Translations under genes and position numbers: made by a program
The notes under the pieces: model-generated
Databases searched by the model: none
The model's input: only the letters and a program-made list of their open reading frames with translations
Told to the model about the DNA's origin: nothing
Part shown: positions 15,790 to 24,410 of the stretch, one piece after another
How positions within the stretch are numbered: position 1 is the stretch's first letter
Layout of the letters: every line of letters starts with the position of its first letter
Origin: CAZMSQ01 sp964569025
GTDB lineage: Bacteria; Bacteroidota; Bacteroidia; Chitinophagales; Saprospiraceae
Direction: 5' to 3'
DNA: 36,609 nucleotides
Assembly: GCA_964569025.1 (NCBI GenBank)
Contig: CAZMSQ010000021.1
Span: 1 to 36,609, forward strand

Positions 15790-17163
15790 ATGTTCGAGTC
15801 TGTCAACCCGTACACGGGGGAGCTCCTTGGATCTGAGCCTGCCCTGACTGATCGTCAGCTCAGTAAGCGACTTGTTCTTGCACAGTCTGCATTTCTTGGA
15901 TTCTGGAAATTGCTTCCAATAGAGGATAGGGTCCGGCGCGTCAGTCGTATGGCCGATTCATTACTCGCGAATCGCGAGGACCTGGCGCGCGAGTTGACCC
16001 TTGAGATGGGTAAACCCATTTCACAGGCACGGGCAGAGATCGACAAGTGCGCTTGGCTATGTCGCCATGCCGCCTCCGTGGCTGCTGAGCAGCTCGCGCC
16101 CCGGACAGTCCACGATGAAAACCTCCGTGCCTCAGTTAACCACCGCCCCCTCGGCGGACTGCTCGGAATCATGCCATGGAATTTCCCATATTGGCAGTCC
16201 CTCCGCTTTGCGATTCCTGCCATGCTGGCCGGCAATGTCGTATTGGTGAAGCCCGCTCCAAACATAACTCGCAGTGCCATGCGTCTGAGCCGTCTCCTGG
16301 AAGAGGCCATTGGAGAGCCAGGTGTGTTCCAGACCCTCCTCATTGACCACAGTCAGATTGAATCTGTCATAGCCCACCCTTTCATCGCAGGTGTTTCCCT
16401 GACCGGCAGCGAACGTGCAGGCTCTGCTGTAGCAGCACTGGCCGGTAAGCATCTCAAAAAGTGCCTCCTCGAGCTTGGAGGCTCAGACGCATTCATTGTC
16501 TTTGAAGATGCAGACCTGGAAGAGGCCACACAGGCGGCCCTGACCTCCAGAATGGGAAACAACGGCCAAACCTGTATCGCTGCCAAGCGGCTCATCGTTC
16601 AGCAATCTGTCCTGAGTCGATTCACAGATGCCTTCCTCTCTGCCGTCAGCTCCCTTCAATGCGAAGACCCTCTCTCTGATCACGCCCGACTAAGCTGCCT
16701 TGCCAGACCCGATCTGTCAGATGCGCTCACCCGTCAGGTTTCCGCGACCCTCGCCCTCGGTGCTCGCCCTCTTCTCAGCGGTGGTCTGATGCCAGGCTCT
16801 GAGACTCGGTTCATGCCTTGGGTCCTGACAGACATCCCTCCGGCATCCCCCGCTGCAACTGAAGAACTTTTTGGCCCCGTCGCTTCTATCTTTGCAGTCC
16901 CGGATGCAGAGGCCGCCATCACCCTCGCCAATGCCACTCGCTTCGGGCTTGGCACCTCCATCTGGACATCAGATCTCGACAGAGCTGTCACCATCGCCTC
17001 CCAAATCGAAGCTGGTACAATCGCCATCAATCAAATGGTGGCTTCAGACCCACGCCTCCCGTTCGGAGGTGTCAAACACTCCGGCTTCGGCCGCGAGCTC
17101 GGCCTTGAAGGCTTCCTCGAATTTTCCAATATCCAATCCATTACCCTCCCTTCACCCACCTGA
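15790..17163 (+). CDS. NAD(P)-dependent aldehyde dehydrogenase, succinate-semialdehyde type
   Basis: The 457 residues match the shorter, YneI/GabD1-like branch of aldehyde dehydrogenases, which oxidise succinate semialdehyde to succinate. Visible motifs: GIMPWNFPYWQSLRFAIPAM (cofactor region, about 126-145), GNVVLVKPAP, SLTGSERAGSAVAA, the general base in LLELGG (Glu 229), the nucleophile in NNGQTCIAAKR (Cys 262), EELFGPV, and LPFGGVKHSGFGRELG near the end. It begins 12 bases after the lipoprotein gene, same strand. Its TGA stop (17161-17163) lies inside the left arm of the palindromic repeat at 17157-17219, so the last codons are partly repeat sequence (PSPT then stop). Substrate specificity is inferred. 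Confidence 0.92.
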   Translation: MFESVNPYTGELLGSEPALTDRQLSKRLVLAQSAFLGFWKLLPIEDRVRRVSRMADSLLANREDLARELTLEMGKPISQARAEIDKCAWLCRHAASVAAEQLAPRTVHDENLRASVNHRPLGGLLGIMPWNFPYWQSLRFAIPAMLAGNVVLVKPAPNITRSAMRLSRLLEEAIGEPGVFQTLLIDHSQIESVIAHPFIAGVSLTGSERAGSAVAALAGKHLKKCLLELGGSDAFIVFEDADLEEATQAALTSRMGNNGQTCIAAKRLIVQQSVLSRFTDAFLSAVSSLQCEDPLSDHARLSCLARPDLSDALTRQVSATLALGARPLLSGGLMPGSETRFMPWVLTDIPPASPAATEELFGPVASIFAVPDAEAAITLANATRFGLGTSIWTSDLDRAVTIASQIEAGTIAINQMVASDPRLPFGGVKHSGFGRELGLEGFLEFSNIQSITLPSPT

Positions 17164-17219
17164 CCCGGTCGGACCGCTATAGCCGTCGGACCGCTATAGC
17201 GGTCCGACCGGGTCAGGTG
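17157..17219. repeat. Palindromic repeat, two-unit copy (box A-B-A-B-A)
   Basis: A perfect 27-bp inverted repeat (17157-17183 and 17193-17219) has a 9-base centre (CGTCGGACC). Inside it are five alternating boxes with a 17-bp period: GGTCGGACC 17167, GCTATAGC 17176, CGTCGGACC 17184, GCTATAGC 17193, GGTCCGACC 17201. Outer arms CACCTGACCC and GGGTCAGGTG complete the palindrome. It contains the stop codon of the dehydrogenase gene and ends 14 bases before the next ATG. It could fold as a strong hairpin on either strand, but no T-run follows. Confidence 0.93.
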
Positions 17220-17233
17220 CAAATCCTCTTGCT

Positions 17234-18067
17234 ATGAAACTCACGCCAATTGAAACCGGACTCTTTAAACTTGATGGCGGGGCCATGTTCGGGGTAGTGC
17301 CCAAAACGCTGTGGTCACGTGTGCAGCCCGCAGATTCAGACAACCTCTGCACATGGTCCATGCGTTGTTTGCTTATCCAAACCGGAGAGCGCACCATTCT
17401 CGTTGATACAGGCATCGGAAACAAGCAGGGAGAACGGTTTCAAAAGCATTTCCAGCCTCACGGAGATGATACGCTCACCCATTCGCTCCACCAAGCAGGG
17501 GTCACACCGGAGGAAATCACGGATGTGTTCCTGACTCACCTGCACTTCGACCACGTGGGCGGAGCAGTGGTTTACACTACTGAAGGTCAATTGGTTCCTG
17601 CATTTCCAAATGCGACCTACTGGAGCAACAAGCGTCACTGGAACTGGGCCATGAATCCCAACCCTCGCGAACAGGCTAGTTTTTTGAAAGAAAATTTCGT
17701 ACCCCTCCAGGAGGCTGGTGTGGTCTCATTTCTCGAGCTCAATCCGGAAGGACCTACAGAATGGTTGCCTGGTATCCGCATCCATCAGGTGCACGGACAT
17801 ACAGAAGCCATGATGCTACTCGAAATAGATGACGATAAAGGCTTCACTTATCTCTACTGCGCAGACTTGATTCCTTCCTCTTTCCACATCAGCATGCCCT
17901 GGATCATGGCCTACGATGTCAGACCACTCGAAACCCTCCGCGAAAAGGAATACTTCCTCACCAAAGCATGCGACGAAAATTGGCACCTCATTTTCGAGCA
18001 CGATCCCCACACGCCTTCCACAAGCCTCATCCGCGATTCCCGCGGCCGGATCATCCCAAAAATCTAA
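17234..18067 (+). CDS. Metallo-beta-lactamase-fold hydrolase
   Basis: The 277 residues form a complete MBL-fold metal hydrolase, probably with two metal ions. The metal site is THLHFDHVGG (His 102, His 104, Asp 106, His 107), then HGHTEAMM (His 189), CADLIP (Asp 211) and FEHD (His 256). Such proteins include lactonases, glyoxalase II relatives and other hydrolases; the arrangement TILVDTGIGNK plus YWSNKRHWNWA is common in lactonase-like members, but the substrate cannot be read. No signal peptide is visible, so it is probably cytoplasmic. It follows the dehydrogenase with only the palindromic repeat between, and ends at a strong terminator. Confidence 0.9.
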   Translation: MKLTPIETGLFKLDGGAMFGVVPKTLWSRVQPADSDNLCTWSMRCLLIQTGERTILVDTGIGNKQGERFQKHFQPHGDDTLTHSLHQAGVTPEEITDVFLTHLHFDHVGGAVVYTTEGQLVPAFPNATYWSNKRHWNWAMNPNPREQASFLKENFVPLQEAGVVSFLELNPEGPTEWLPGIRIHQVHGHTEAMMLLEIDDDKGFTYLYCADLIPSSFHISMPWIMAYDVRPLETLREKEYFLTKACDENWHLIFEHDPHTPSTSLIRDSRGRIIPKI

Positions 18068-18081
18068 GAAGCCCCTCGCAC

Positions 18082-18107
18082 GGGCGCCCCTTGTGGGTGC
18101 CCTTTTT
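18082..18107 (+). terminator. Rho-independent terminator after MBL hydrolase
   Basis: Stem GGGCGCCC 18082-18089 and GGGTGCCC 18095-18102 (one G-U pair), 5-base loop, then TTTTT 18103-18107. It sits 14 bases after the stop and closes the guaA-to-hydrolase gene run. Confidence 0.88.
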
Positions 18108-18172
18108 CGCTTCTCTGCTCCCGCCGCTCTGCCCTCTCGCTCCTCTTTCGCTTTCTTTCTCCTTCAGCCCAT

Positions 18173-20071
18173 TTAAGGAATTTCCACCTTCACATCATCG
18201 AGCTGATAAAGGGTCGTATTGCTGAACCCATCGCCCTCATATCGAAATGCAATGTGGGCAGTGCCAGAGAATGCAGACAAATCAACATCCCCAGACGGCT
18301 CTTCGGTGTAATTGGTGCTCGAAGAGGCAATATTTGCACTCAGTTGTGACCAGGTTGCTCCTTCAACATCCGAACCATCAAAGTCGGTGGAAATCCAGAC
18401 TGTCAGGCCTGCCTGCTGGACAAAAGCGACAGTGGTATTGAAAGTCAGAACTGCCGCTCCGTCGAGCTCAAATGATGGCGTAATCAGCCAGGAAATCACG
18501 GATGGCTCATTGCTCTGGTATGGGTTTATCTGCGCAAACTGGTCGTTGCTGAACTCACGACCAATCCATTCGACAGCTCCTTCTTCAAGGTACTGCACCC
18601 ATCCCGGGAGAGCAACAGCCGCATCAATGGTCACATTGTCGAAGGTCTCAAACAGAAGAATGTTGGAGGCGCTGCCCCCGCTGACATCATTGGTGTTGCG
18701 CAATATAAGCTGGGGATTGTTAAACTGAGAGACGATGCCTGTTACGCTGACCTCGCCACCTGGGATGAAAGCCCCCGCAAATGATGCCTGACTTCTGGTA
18801 TACATGTCCATTGAACCTGTTGCATCAGTCACTGTGCGGGTACCCCCATAGGTTGCTCCGCCGGAAATTGTGGCTGATTCGATACGAATCAAAGTGCCTT
18901 CGAGGTCTTCGAAATTTGTCAGTAACTCATTGACGGTGACTGTGCGCGGTGTTATTGTACCATTTCCTACAACCGTTGCTGTGCCGTTTGGTACGAAACT
19001 CACTTGCAGCAGTCCATTGAATTCTGATAATTCCTGACCACTGATATCAACCTCGATTTCGTCACCCAAATTGAAGGTATGCTCATTTTGAAAGCGTACC
19101 ACAATACCCCCTGTGGCATCTTCCACAAAAAGATTTCGCACATCGATGTTGCCGTTGGCTCGGTCTGAAGTCACAATACCGCGGATCTTGCCAGACGGAG
19201 CAGGGCCATCGTCTCCGGTATAGGCAGCACGTACAACGGCGATATCAAGGGTGGTATCTGAACTGGTGCAAGGGAAACACCGGTCATCGGTCATGCCCGC
19301 TACGTCATTAGCTGTGCGCAAAAACAATTGTGCGTCGCCGCGAAATGTACTGTACACAGCAACCAGACTGCCGTTTCCTTGAGGCAGTGGCTGCGCGGCA
19401 AAATCCGCATACCCACTGTTTCTGACAATGATGGTATTTCCATCGCAATCAGTCACTATCCGATTCACGGTCTGAAGATTGGCCGCATCCGCAAAGGTCT
19501 GACCAACTTCGTCGCAGGTAAATTCGACATTCTCCAATTCTATCAATGTGTACAAGTCATCAGGCGAAAGCCCATCGATGGTGCGCACTGTTGGAGTCAC
19601 CGGCACGTCCCTTTGGCCGGGTAAGACCGCTGCATAGATTAAACCTTCAGGAGCAATCACATTTCCCTCTGAATCTCCACTTATCTGCGGCGCTCCCTCA
19701 TACTGACCTATGTACAACCCCTGACAGCGCACATATACCCGACTTCCGACCGGATAGAGTGTGTAAAGTCCCACCGTGCCAAGACGAATCTGCACGCCAC
19801 CAGTAGAGTCTTGAATCACAATATTTTGGTAAAAATTGCCGGATTCATCGTCTGCAATGACCACCCCGCTGATGATTTTATCATCCGGAATCTGCACGCT
19901 CGCGCCCCCGGAATACAAGCCCTTGATTTCAGCAATGGTCGCATTTGCATCGATGGTTGGCAGGGTGTCGATTGGTGGCTCGTCAAACTCTTCATCGCAG
20001 CTTGCAATGAAAAGGGTGGTAAGGAGAATGAGGAAGAATGAGAAATAGGAGGTGGTGCGAAAAGCATTCAT
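18173..20071 (-). CDS. DUF5689 / choice-of-anchor J lipoprotein
   Basis: This is a 632-residue surface or periplasmic lipoprotein. The signal peptide FFLILLTTLFIASC has a lipobox Cys. Repeated OB-fold-like DUF5689 modules follow (IISGVVIADDESGNFYQNIVIQDS near 66-90, and KIRGIVTSDRANGNIDVRNLFVEDATGG near 290-320), then a third nucleic-acid-type OB segment (ISGGATYGGTRTVTDATGSM) and a C-terminal jelly-roll/choice-of-anchor J domain (ILLFETFDNVTID to the end). ATG 20071 is chosen over TTG 20077. In Bacteroidota this family sits beside TonB receptors and secreted nucleases, as here: the receptor gene lies upstream, 57 bases away. A role as receptor-associated binding lipoprotein, possibly for nucleic acid, is inference. 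Confidence 0.85.
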   Translation of the reverse strand: MNAFRTTSYFSFFLILLTTLFIASCDEEFDEPPIDTLPTIDANATIAEIKGLYSGGASVQIPDDKIISGVVIADDESGNFYQNIVIQDSTGGVQIRLGTVGLYTLYPVGSRVYVRCQGLYIGQYEGAPQISGDSEGNVIAPEGLIYAAVLPGQRDVPVTPTVRTIDGLSPDDLYTLIELENVEFTCDEVGQTFADAANLQTVNRIVTDCDGNTIIVRNSGYADFAAQPLPQGNGSLVAVYSTFRGDAQLFLRTANDVAGMTDDRCFPCTSSDTTLDIAVVRAAYTGDDGPAPSGKIRGIVTSDRANGNIDVRNLFVEDATGGIVVRFQNEHTFNLGDEIEVDISGQELSEFNGLLQVSFVPNGTATVVGNGTITPRTVTVNELLTNFEDLEGTLIRIESATISGGATYGGTRTVTDATGSMDMYTRSQASFAGAFIPGGEVSVTGIVSQFNNPQLILRNTNDVSGGSASNILLFETFDNVTIDAAVALPGWVQYLEEGAVEWIGREFSNDQFAQINPYQSNEPSVISWLITPSFELDGAAVLTFNTTVAFVQQAGLTVWISTDFDGSDVEGATWSQLSANIASSSTNYTEEPSGDVDLSAFSGTAHIAFRYEGDGFSNTTLYQLDDVKVEIP

Positions 20072-20128
20072 GAGCAATCAGATTGACTGAAAATGAGATT
20101 GGAGAATGAGAAAGAATGTGTTTCAAAA

Positions 20129-22969
20129 TTAAAATCTGAGGGCCAGCTGGGCGAAATAGTTGATTCCAAAACCGTAGAAGTATCGGTTGGGGAATAATCC
20201 AAGCTCCTTGCCTTCAAAGTCAAAGCGGAATTGTTCGAACCCGCCGGTGATGATATTCTGGTTGTCAAGGACATTGTTAATGCCCACGGTCAGGTAAACA
20301 AACCGATCTCCGAATTTCCAGGACTTTCCTCCGAATAAATCGACGGTGACGCCGCCTTCCACCTCTTCCTGGTAAATAATATCCTTGTAGAGGTCTGATT
20401 CCCTATCAATCAGATCTGTCTGGTATTCCGGATCAGGACGGTAGCTGATGGCCTCGAGGGTGCGCCGCTCGGGGAAAAAGTCCATAAACAGCCGGTTGAG
20501 GTAGTTGACATTGATGTTGAGAAACCAAAACTTGGCCGAACGGTAATTGAGCCCAACTGTATAAGCTGATTGGGGGGTGCCGGGAATGTAAAAGTTTTTA
20601 ATATAAGCTGTTTTATCCTGAAGGAGCTCCTGCGGACTGTTGTCCAGATAGACAGAAACTTCAGGTCTTGACTCGTAGACATACTCTCCGATGGCAGCGG
20701 CAGCGAGCACGCTGAGGCCGGCCCCGAGCTGCACCTCACCGGCCAGCTCGATTCCCATGTGGCGGGTGTCAACACCGGTCATGATGTAGTTTACAAAGCC
20801 ACCTGTTGTCCCGTCATTGAGGGCATTGTCAAGGAAGAAACTGCGATTCAGGAATCGATCAGCAAACCGGCTGTAGTAGCCCACAGCCCGCGCTTTGAGG
20901 TAGGGTGAACGCAGTATATAACCACCTTCGATTGATGTGATTTTTTCATCAGTCAATCCGGGTACCAATTGGTTACGAGCTCTTGGAGAAACAAAAGAGT
21001 TTCGGAAATAGGGAGCCCGGGTCATATAAGCCCCATTGAAAAAGAGATAATTCCGACCGTCAAGCTTGTAAGTGACACCACCCTTCACACCGAAATTGGC
21101 AAAGTTGCTTTTCTCCGAGTCACCCAGAGAGTTGTCGGGAAACCGTCCATTGCGGACATTTCCGGTCCGCCAGAAACTGGTCACAGAAAACTCGCCGGAC
21201 ATGAAAAAATCAACTTTCCGGTACGAAAAGTTCGCCTGTCCCCAGGCAGCACCCTTATGGATGGTTGAATTGTAGTCGTACCCCCACCGGTCGCCTTCAC
21301 GGATGATGCGGTTGGGTGTTTCAAGATCGTTTTGGTAAAATTCGTTGTTTCCGACCCTCGAAGAGTCGCGTTCAGCGAATCGGTCTATGTCTACAGAATA
21401 ATCGGCTCCAAGAAGGTCATTGACCAGCTTGTAGTTATTGCCCCTGTAATATTGATAGGAGGCACCGCCTTGCAAGGTCAGATTGTCTGAAACAGGGTTT
21501 TCATAAATGGCATTCAGATTAAACTCCTTGCTATCGTAACGCCGCTCCTCCACAAGATAGTTGGCCCGATATCCGGCAAGCGTATTGCCGGGGATGCCAT
21601 CAGCGTTAAAGACAGTATCAACTCCTGAACGATTAACCCGGAACATCACGTCCCAGTCAATCTGGCGTGCTGCCTCACTACCTTGATAGTATTCCAGCGC
21701 GTTGGTGGCAAGCTCATCGCCAAATGCCAGCCCGAGGTAGCTGGGCGCCTTGCGGTAATATTCAGGTCGTGGATCAGGTGCGTCGTACCAATCTAACGCA
21801 GTGCTCCCGTTTCTGCCGAATTTATAAGAGGCTGATGTCTGAAGGGTTGCCTTTCCGGGCATGTCCCAGTAATGGGTCAGCATGATGATTGGCTGGTGAG
21901 TGGTAGCGATGCGAGAATTTCGTTTTTGACCTGCCTGATAGCCCCACCAAGGGTTGTAAAAGTTAGTGCCGGCAATGTCATACCACTCCTGAGTAGCAGC
22001 GATTGATCGTCCTCGGCGGTTAGGAGCACCGAAAACGGTGAGGTTTAGTGAGTGGACTTCGTTGAGCTTGCGCTCGATACCCAGAAAATAGGACCAGGCG
22101 TCATAGTCAGTACCTGGCACATAACCTTCATCAGCCCATCTCCGCGAGGCAGATAAAGCGAAGGCCCACCCGTTTCGCTGCATACCGGTGGCATGGGTGG
22201 CCATGATGCGGTTTCGATATGATCGGTTGGAGTTGGAATACGAGATCCGCGTTTGTCGTCTTTGACCAGATGCTCTGGCATCAATAGTCGATACCCCACC
22301 AATTCCGCCAAATGCAAGAGGACTAGCTCCCAGTCCGACGGAGTTGTCGCGATTGCGAAACACGTCATTCAATCCGCCCCAGCTGCCCCAAAAGGGCCGG
22401 CCAACCTCAAGGTCATTCATCGGCACCCCATTGATGAGGACAGCTGTATTTTCTGAATCATATCCTCTGATTCGAAAACGCCGAGGCCCAAAAGTAAAGG
22501 CTGCTGCAGACACAAAAACATCTCGTGAAGCACTGAGGAGACCTGAAATATTCTGGGCACCGCCGGCATTGTCAGAAGACAAATCCGATTCGGAAATAGA
22601 AATGGTTGGAATCAATTCTTCAGCCGAAAGGGCCGATCCATCAAGCTGCGGCTCTAGCTTTACAATACCAAGATCAATCAGTCCGCTGCGTCCGCCAATG
22701 GAAACCACAAGGGGGGCGTGATCAGCAGCTGAGATTACCACAGCCTCAGTTCCTGGTGGGACTTTCTCTAATAAAAAGGAGCCTGACGCATTGCTCACAA
22801 CACCGAGCCTTGTGCCCTGAGCTGAAATGTTGGCATTCTCAAGTGGGAAACCGGTTTCGGCATCGAGAATCCGGCCTTTGACTGATACATCCTGACCCTG
22901 CATCAGGAAAGAAAAGAATAAGAGAGAGAGCATCAGGGGGAGGGTAGATAATCTTGGCATACCAGACAT
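20129..22969 (-). CDS. TonB-dependent outer-membrane receptor with carboxypeptidase-like regulatory domain
   Basis: From the ATG at 22969 the protein has 946 residues. A signal peptide (LPLMLSLLFFSFLMQG) leads into a carboxypeptidase-D-like regulatory domain (VKGRILDAETGFPLENANIS), then the plug (RRFRIRGYDSENTAVLINGV and VSTIDARAS). The remainder is a long 22-strand-type barrel (GWAFALSASRRWADEGYV, FFMSGEFSVTSFWR) ending with an aromatic Phe (YFAQLALRF). The frame is open upstream to 23047, but the signal peptide fits 22969 or 22960. It imports a substrate across the outer membrane with energy from TonB. Co-transcription with the DUF5689 lipoprotein, and divergence from a secreted phosphodiesterase-type enzyme, suggest a scavenging locus, perhaps for nucleic acid or organophosphate. 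Confidence 0.93.
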   Translation of the reverse strand: MSGMPRLSTLPLMLSLLFFSFLMQGQDVSVKGRILDAETGFPLENANISAQGTRLGVVSNASGSFLLEKVPPGTEAVVISAADHAPLVVSIGGRSGLIDLGIVKLEPQLDGSALSAEELIPTISISESDLSSDNAGGAQNISGLLSASRDVFVSAAAFTFGPRRFRIRGYDSENTAVLINGVPMNDLEVGRPFWGSWGGLNDVFRNRDNSVGLGASPLAFGGIGGVSTIDARASGQRRQTRISYSNSNRSYRNRIMATHATGMQRNGWAFALSASRRWADEGYVPGTDYDAWSYFLGIERKLNEVHSLNLTVFGAPNRRGRSIAATQEWYDIAGTNFYNPWWGYQAGQKRNSRIATTHQPIIMLTHYWDMPGKATLQTSASYKFGRNGSTALDWYDAPDPRPEYYRKAPSYLGLAFGDELATNALEYYQGSEAARQIDWDVMFRVNRSGVDTVFNADGIPGNTLAGYRANYLVEERRYDSKEFNLNAIYENPVSDNLTLQGGASYQYYRGNNYKLVNDLLGADYSVDIDRFAERDSSRVGNNEFYQNDLETPNRIIREGDRWGYDYNSTIHKGAAWGQANFSYRKVDFFMSGEFSVTSFWRTGNVRNGRFPDNSLGDSEKSNFANFGVKGGVTYKLDGRNYLFFNGAYMTRAPYFRNSFVSPRARNQLVPGLTDEKITSIEGGYILRSPYLKARAVGYYSRFADRFLNRSFFLDNALNDGTTGGFVNYIMTGVDTRHMGIELAGEVQLGAGLSVLAAAAIGEYVYESRPEVSVYLDNSPQELLQDKTAYIKNFYIPGTPQSAYTVGLNYRSAKFWFLNINVNYLNRLFMDFFPERRTLEAISYRPDPEYQTDLIDRESDLYKDIIYQEEVEGGVTVDLFGGKSWKFGDRFVYLTVGINNVLDNQNIITGGFEQFRFDFEGKELGLFPNRYFYGFGINYFAQLALRF

Positions 22970-23154
22970 TTTGTCCACTTCAAACCTGATGGATGCATCA
23001 CAATCGGGCTGAGCGGAGTGGTGTTCCTTGTGTGTGAGACCTTCCATCGCAAATGATGCATGGAGGGTGGCTTCGGTATTGGTATTTTATTGGCTGCTCT
23101 TGCTGCTCGGGATGGGGGTGTCCCGTCTGGGACAACAATCACATTTGTGGTGGC

Positions 23155-23162
23155 AAAAGTAC
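23155..23162 (-). promoter_or_regulatory. Promoter -7 box (TACTTTTG) for TonB receptor operon
   Basis: The minus strand reads TACTTTTG, matching TAnnTTTG, with ATTG at 23182-23185 exactly 19 bases upstream. The leader to the ATG at 22969 would be about 180 bases. Confidence 0.55.
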
Positions 23163-23224
23163 TCTCTTTTTTTCGGGACACAATAGTTGTCTGGCTTTTT
23201 TTCTGAAAATTGGACGGGCAACGC

Positions 23225-23232
23225 TACTTTTG
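23225..23232 (+). promoter_or_regulatory. Promoter -7 box (TACTTTTG) for secreted endonuclease gene
   Basis: The plus strand reads TACTTTTG, identical to the divergent box 63 bases away. A T-rich tract lies at the -33 position (about 23199-23204). The ATG at 23248 is only about 9 bases past the expected start, so the leader is very short. Confidence 0.55.
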
Positions 23233-23247
23233 CAGGAAATACGACTG

Positions 23248-24294
23248 ATGATGATTCGTTTTCTTGTGGTTTTTGGAATTTTCTTCTTCAGTGTGTCGGG
23301 GTACGCACAAGAAAAGAAATACACGGTAGCCTGTATTGGCTTTTACAATGTTGAGAATTACTTCGATTTGATTGATCATCCGGAAAAAAGGGATGAAGAT
23401 TTTACGCCAGAGGGCGAATTGCTGTACACGCGAGAAGTGTTCGTGGAGAAAACCGCGAATCTTGCAAAGGTTATTTCAGAAATTGGCACTGAGTATTCTC
23501 CTGATGGATTGGCCATTCTGGGTCTTTCTGAGATTGAAAATCGCTCTGTCATAGATACCCTCGTGGCGCACCCATTGCTGCGAGATCGCCGCTACGAGGT
23601 GGTGCATCACGAATCTCCGGATTTTCGGGGCATCGACGTTGGGCTTATCTATAACCCAAAGTACTTCGAACTGATCAGCAGCCGTTCTGTCCCATTGCTG
23701 ATATACCGGGAAGACAGTTCTCGCATCTACACACGAGACGTCCTGCTTGTTTCTGGAAGGCTCGACGGAGACCTCCTCCACATCATGGTTAACCATTGGC
23801 CCTCCCGCCGTGGCGGCGAGAAAGCCACGCAGCCCCTTCGCAATGCCGGTGCTGCCCTCTGCCGTCACCTCGCCGATTCCCTGCGCTCCGCTGACCCATC
23901 TGCCCGGGTACTGATTATGGGAGACCTCAACGATGACCCTGTCAGTCCCAGCGTCAAAAGCGTGCTTCGCGCAAAGCCGAAGGCGCAACAGCTCCGTGAC
24001 GGCGACCTGTACAACCCATATTTCGAATATTTCAAAAAGGGCATTGGCACCGGTGCCTACCGCGATGCTTGGAGTCTCTTCGACCAAATCATCCTCTCCG
24101 ATAACTTGGTCACCCCTGATTCCCCCGGCTACCGCCTCTACAAAGCCAACATTTTTAGCCGCCCCTACATGATCCAACGCACCGGCCAGTTCCGCGGTTA
24201 CCCATTCCGTACTTACAGCTTCGGCACCTACATCGGCGGCTACAGCGATCATTTCCCCGTTTATGTTTCCCTGATTAAGGAAATCACCCCGTAG
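23248..24294 (+). CDS. Secreted endonuclease/exonuclease/phosphatase family protein
   Basis: This is a 348-residue metal-dependent phosphodiesterase of the DNase I/exonuclease III fold. Visible motifs: FYNVENYFD near 32-40, the metal-binding Glu in GLSEIENR (Glu 95), VNHWPSRRGGEK (His 183), IMGDLNDDP (Asp 226, Asn 228), and the terminal SDHFPVYV (Asp-His pair). A signal peptide (FLVVFGIFFFSVSGYAQ) sends it out of the cytoplasm. ATG 23248 or the adjacent 23251 is the start; the frame is open upstream, but the promoter box at 23225 and the signal peptide fix it. Known relatives cleave extracellular DNA, RNA or phosphoesters. Divergence from the TonB receptor/DUF5689 pair suggests joint nutrient uptake. 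The TAG stop is inside a GC-rich palindrome. Confidence 0.92.
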   Translation: MMIRFLVVFGIFFFSVSGYAQEKKYTVACIGFYNVENYFDLIDHPEKRDEDFTPEGELLYTREVFVEKTANLAKVISEIGTEYSPDGLAILGLSEIENRSVIDTLVAHPLLRDRRYEVVHHESPDFRGIDVGLIYNPKYFELISSRSVPLLIYREDSSRIYTRDVLLVSGRLDGDLLHIMVNHWPSRRGGEKATQPLRNAGAALCRHLADSLRSADPSARVLIMGDLNDDPVSPSVKSVLRAKPKAQQLRDGDLYNPYFEYFKKGIGTGAYRDAWSLFDQIILSDNLVTPDSPGYRLYKANIFSRPYMIQRTGQFRGYPFRTYSFGTYIGGYSDHFPVYVSLIKEITP

Positions 24295-24361
24295 AGGCGC
24301 CAGGCCTGGCGCCTTCATGGGTCGTGCATTGTTGTGGAGGCGCCATGCCTGGCGCCTCTAC
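24291..24361. repeat. GC-rich GGCGCC double palindrome (terminator-like)
   Basis: Two near-identical palindromes in tandem, GGCGCCAGGCCTGGCGCC at 24296-24313 and GGCGCCATGCCTGGCGCC at 24339-24356, are enclosed by complementary ends GTAGAGGCGCCAGGC (24291-24305) and GCCTGGCGCCTCTAC (24347-24361). A degenerate third unit lies at about 24391-24410 (GGCGCACTCCTTGGCGCC). It overlaps the endonuclease stop (24292-24294) and separates convergent genes. Similar GTAGAGGCGC-type repeats are dispersed in many Bacteroidota genomes (established in general terms). It has no sequence kinship to the TATAG palindromes. Confidence 0.85.
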
Positions 24362-24410
24362 GGATCTGTGGCGCGCACGCATCCCCGCACAGGCGCACTC
24401 CTTGGCGCCG

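Noticed and set aside
17157..17219. Palindrome taken as a CRISPR repeat or IS end
   Set aside because: There are no regular spacers, no cas genes and no adjacent transposase; units are contiguous and palindromic.
23476..24318. Antisense frame of 280 codons over the endonuclease gene
   Set aside because: The plus-strand gene has all catalytic motifs, and the antisense product has none.
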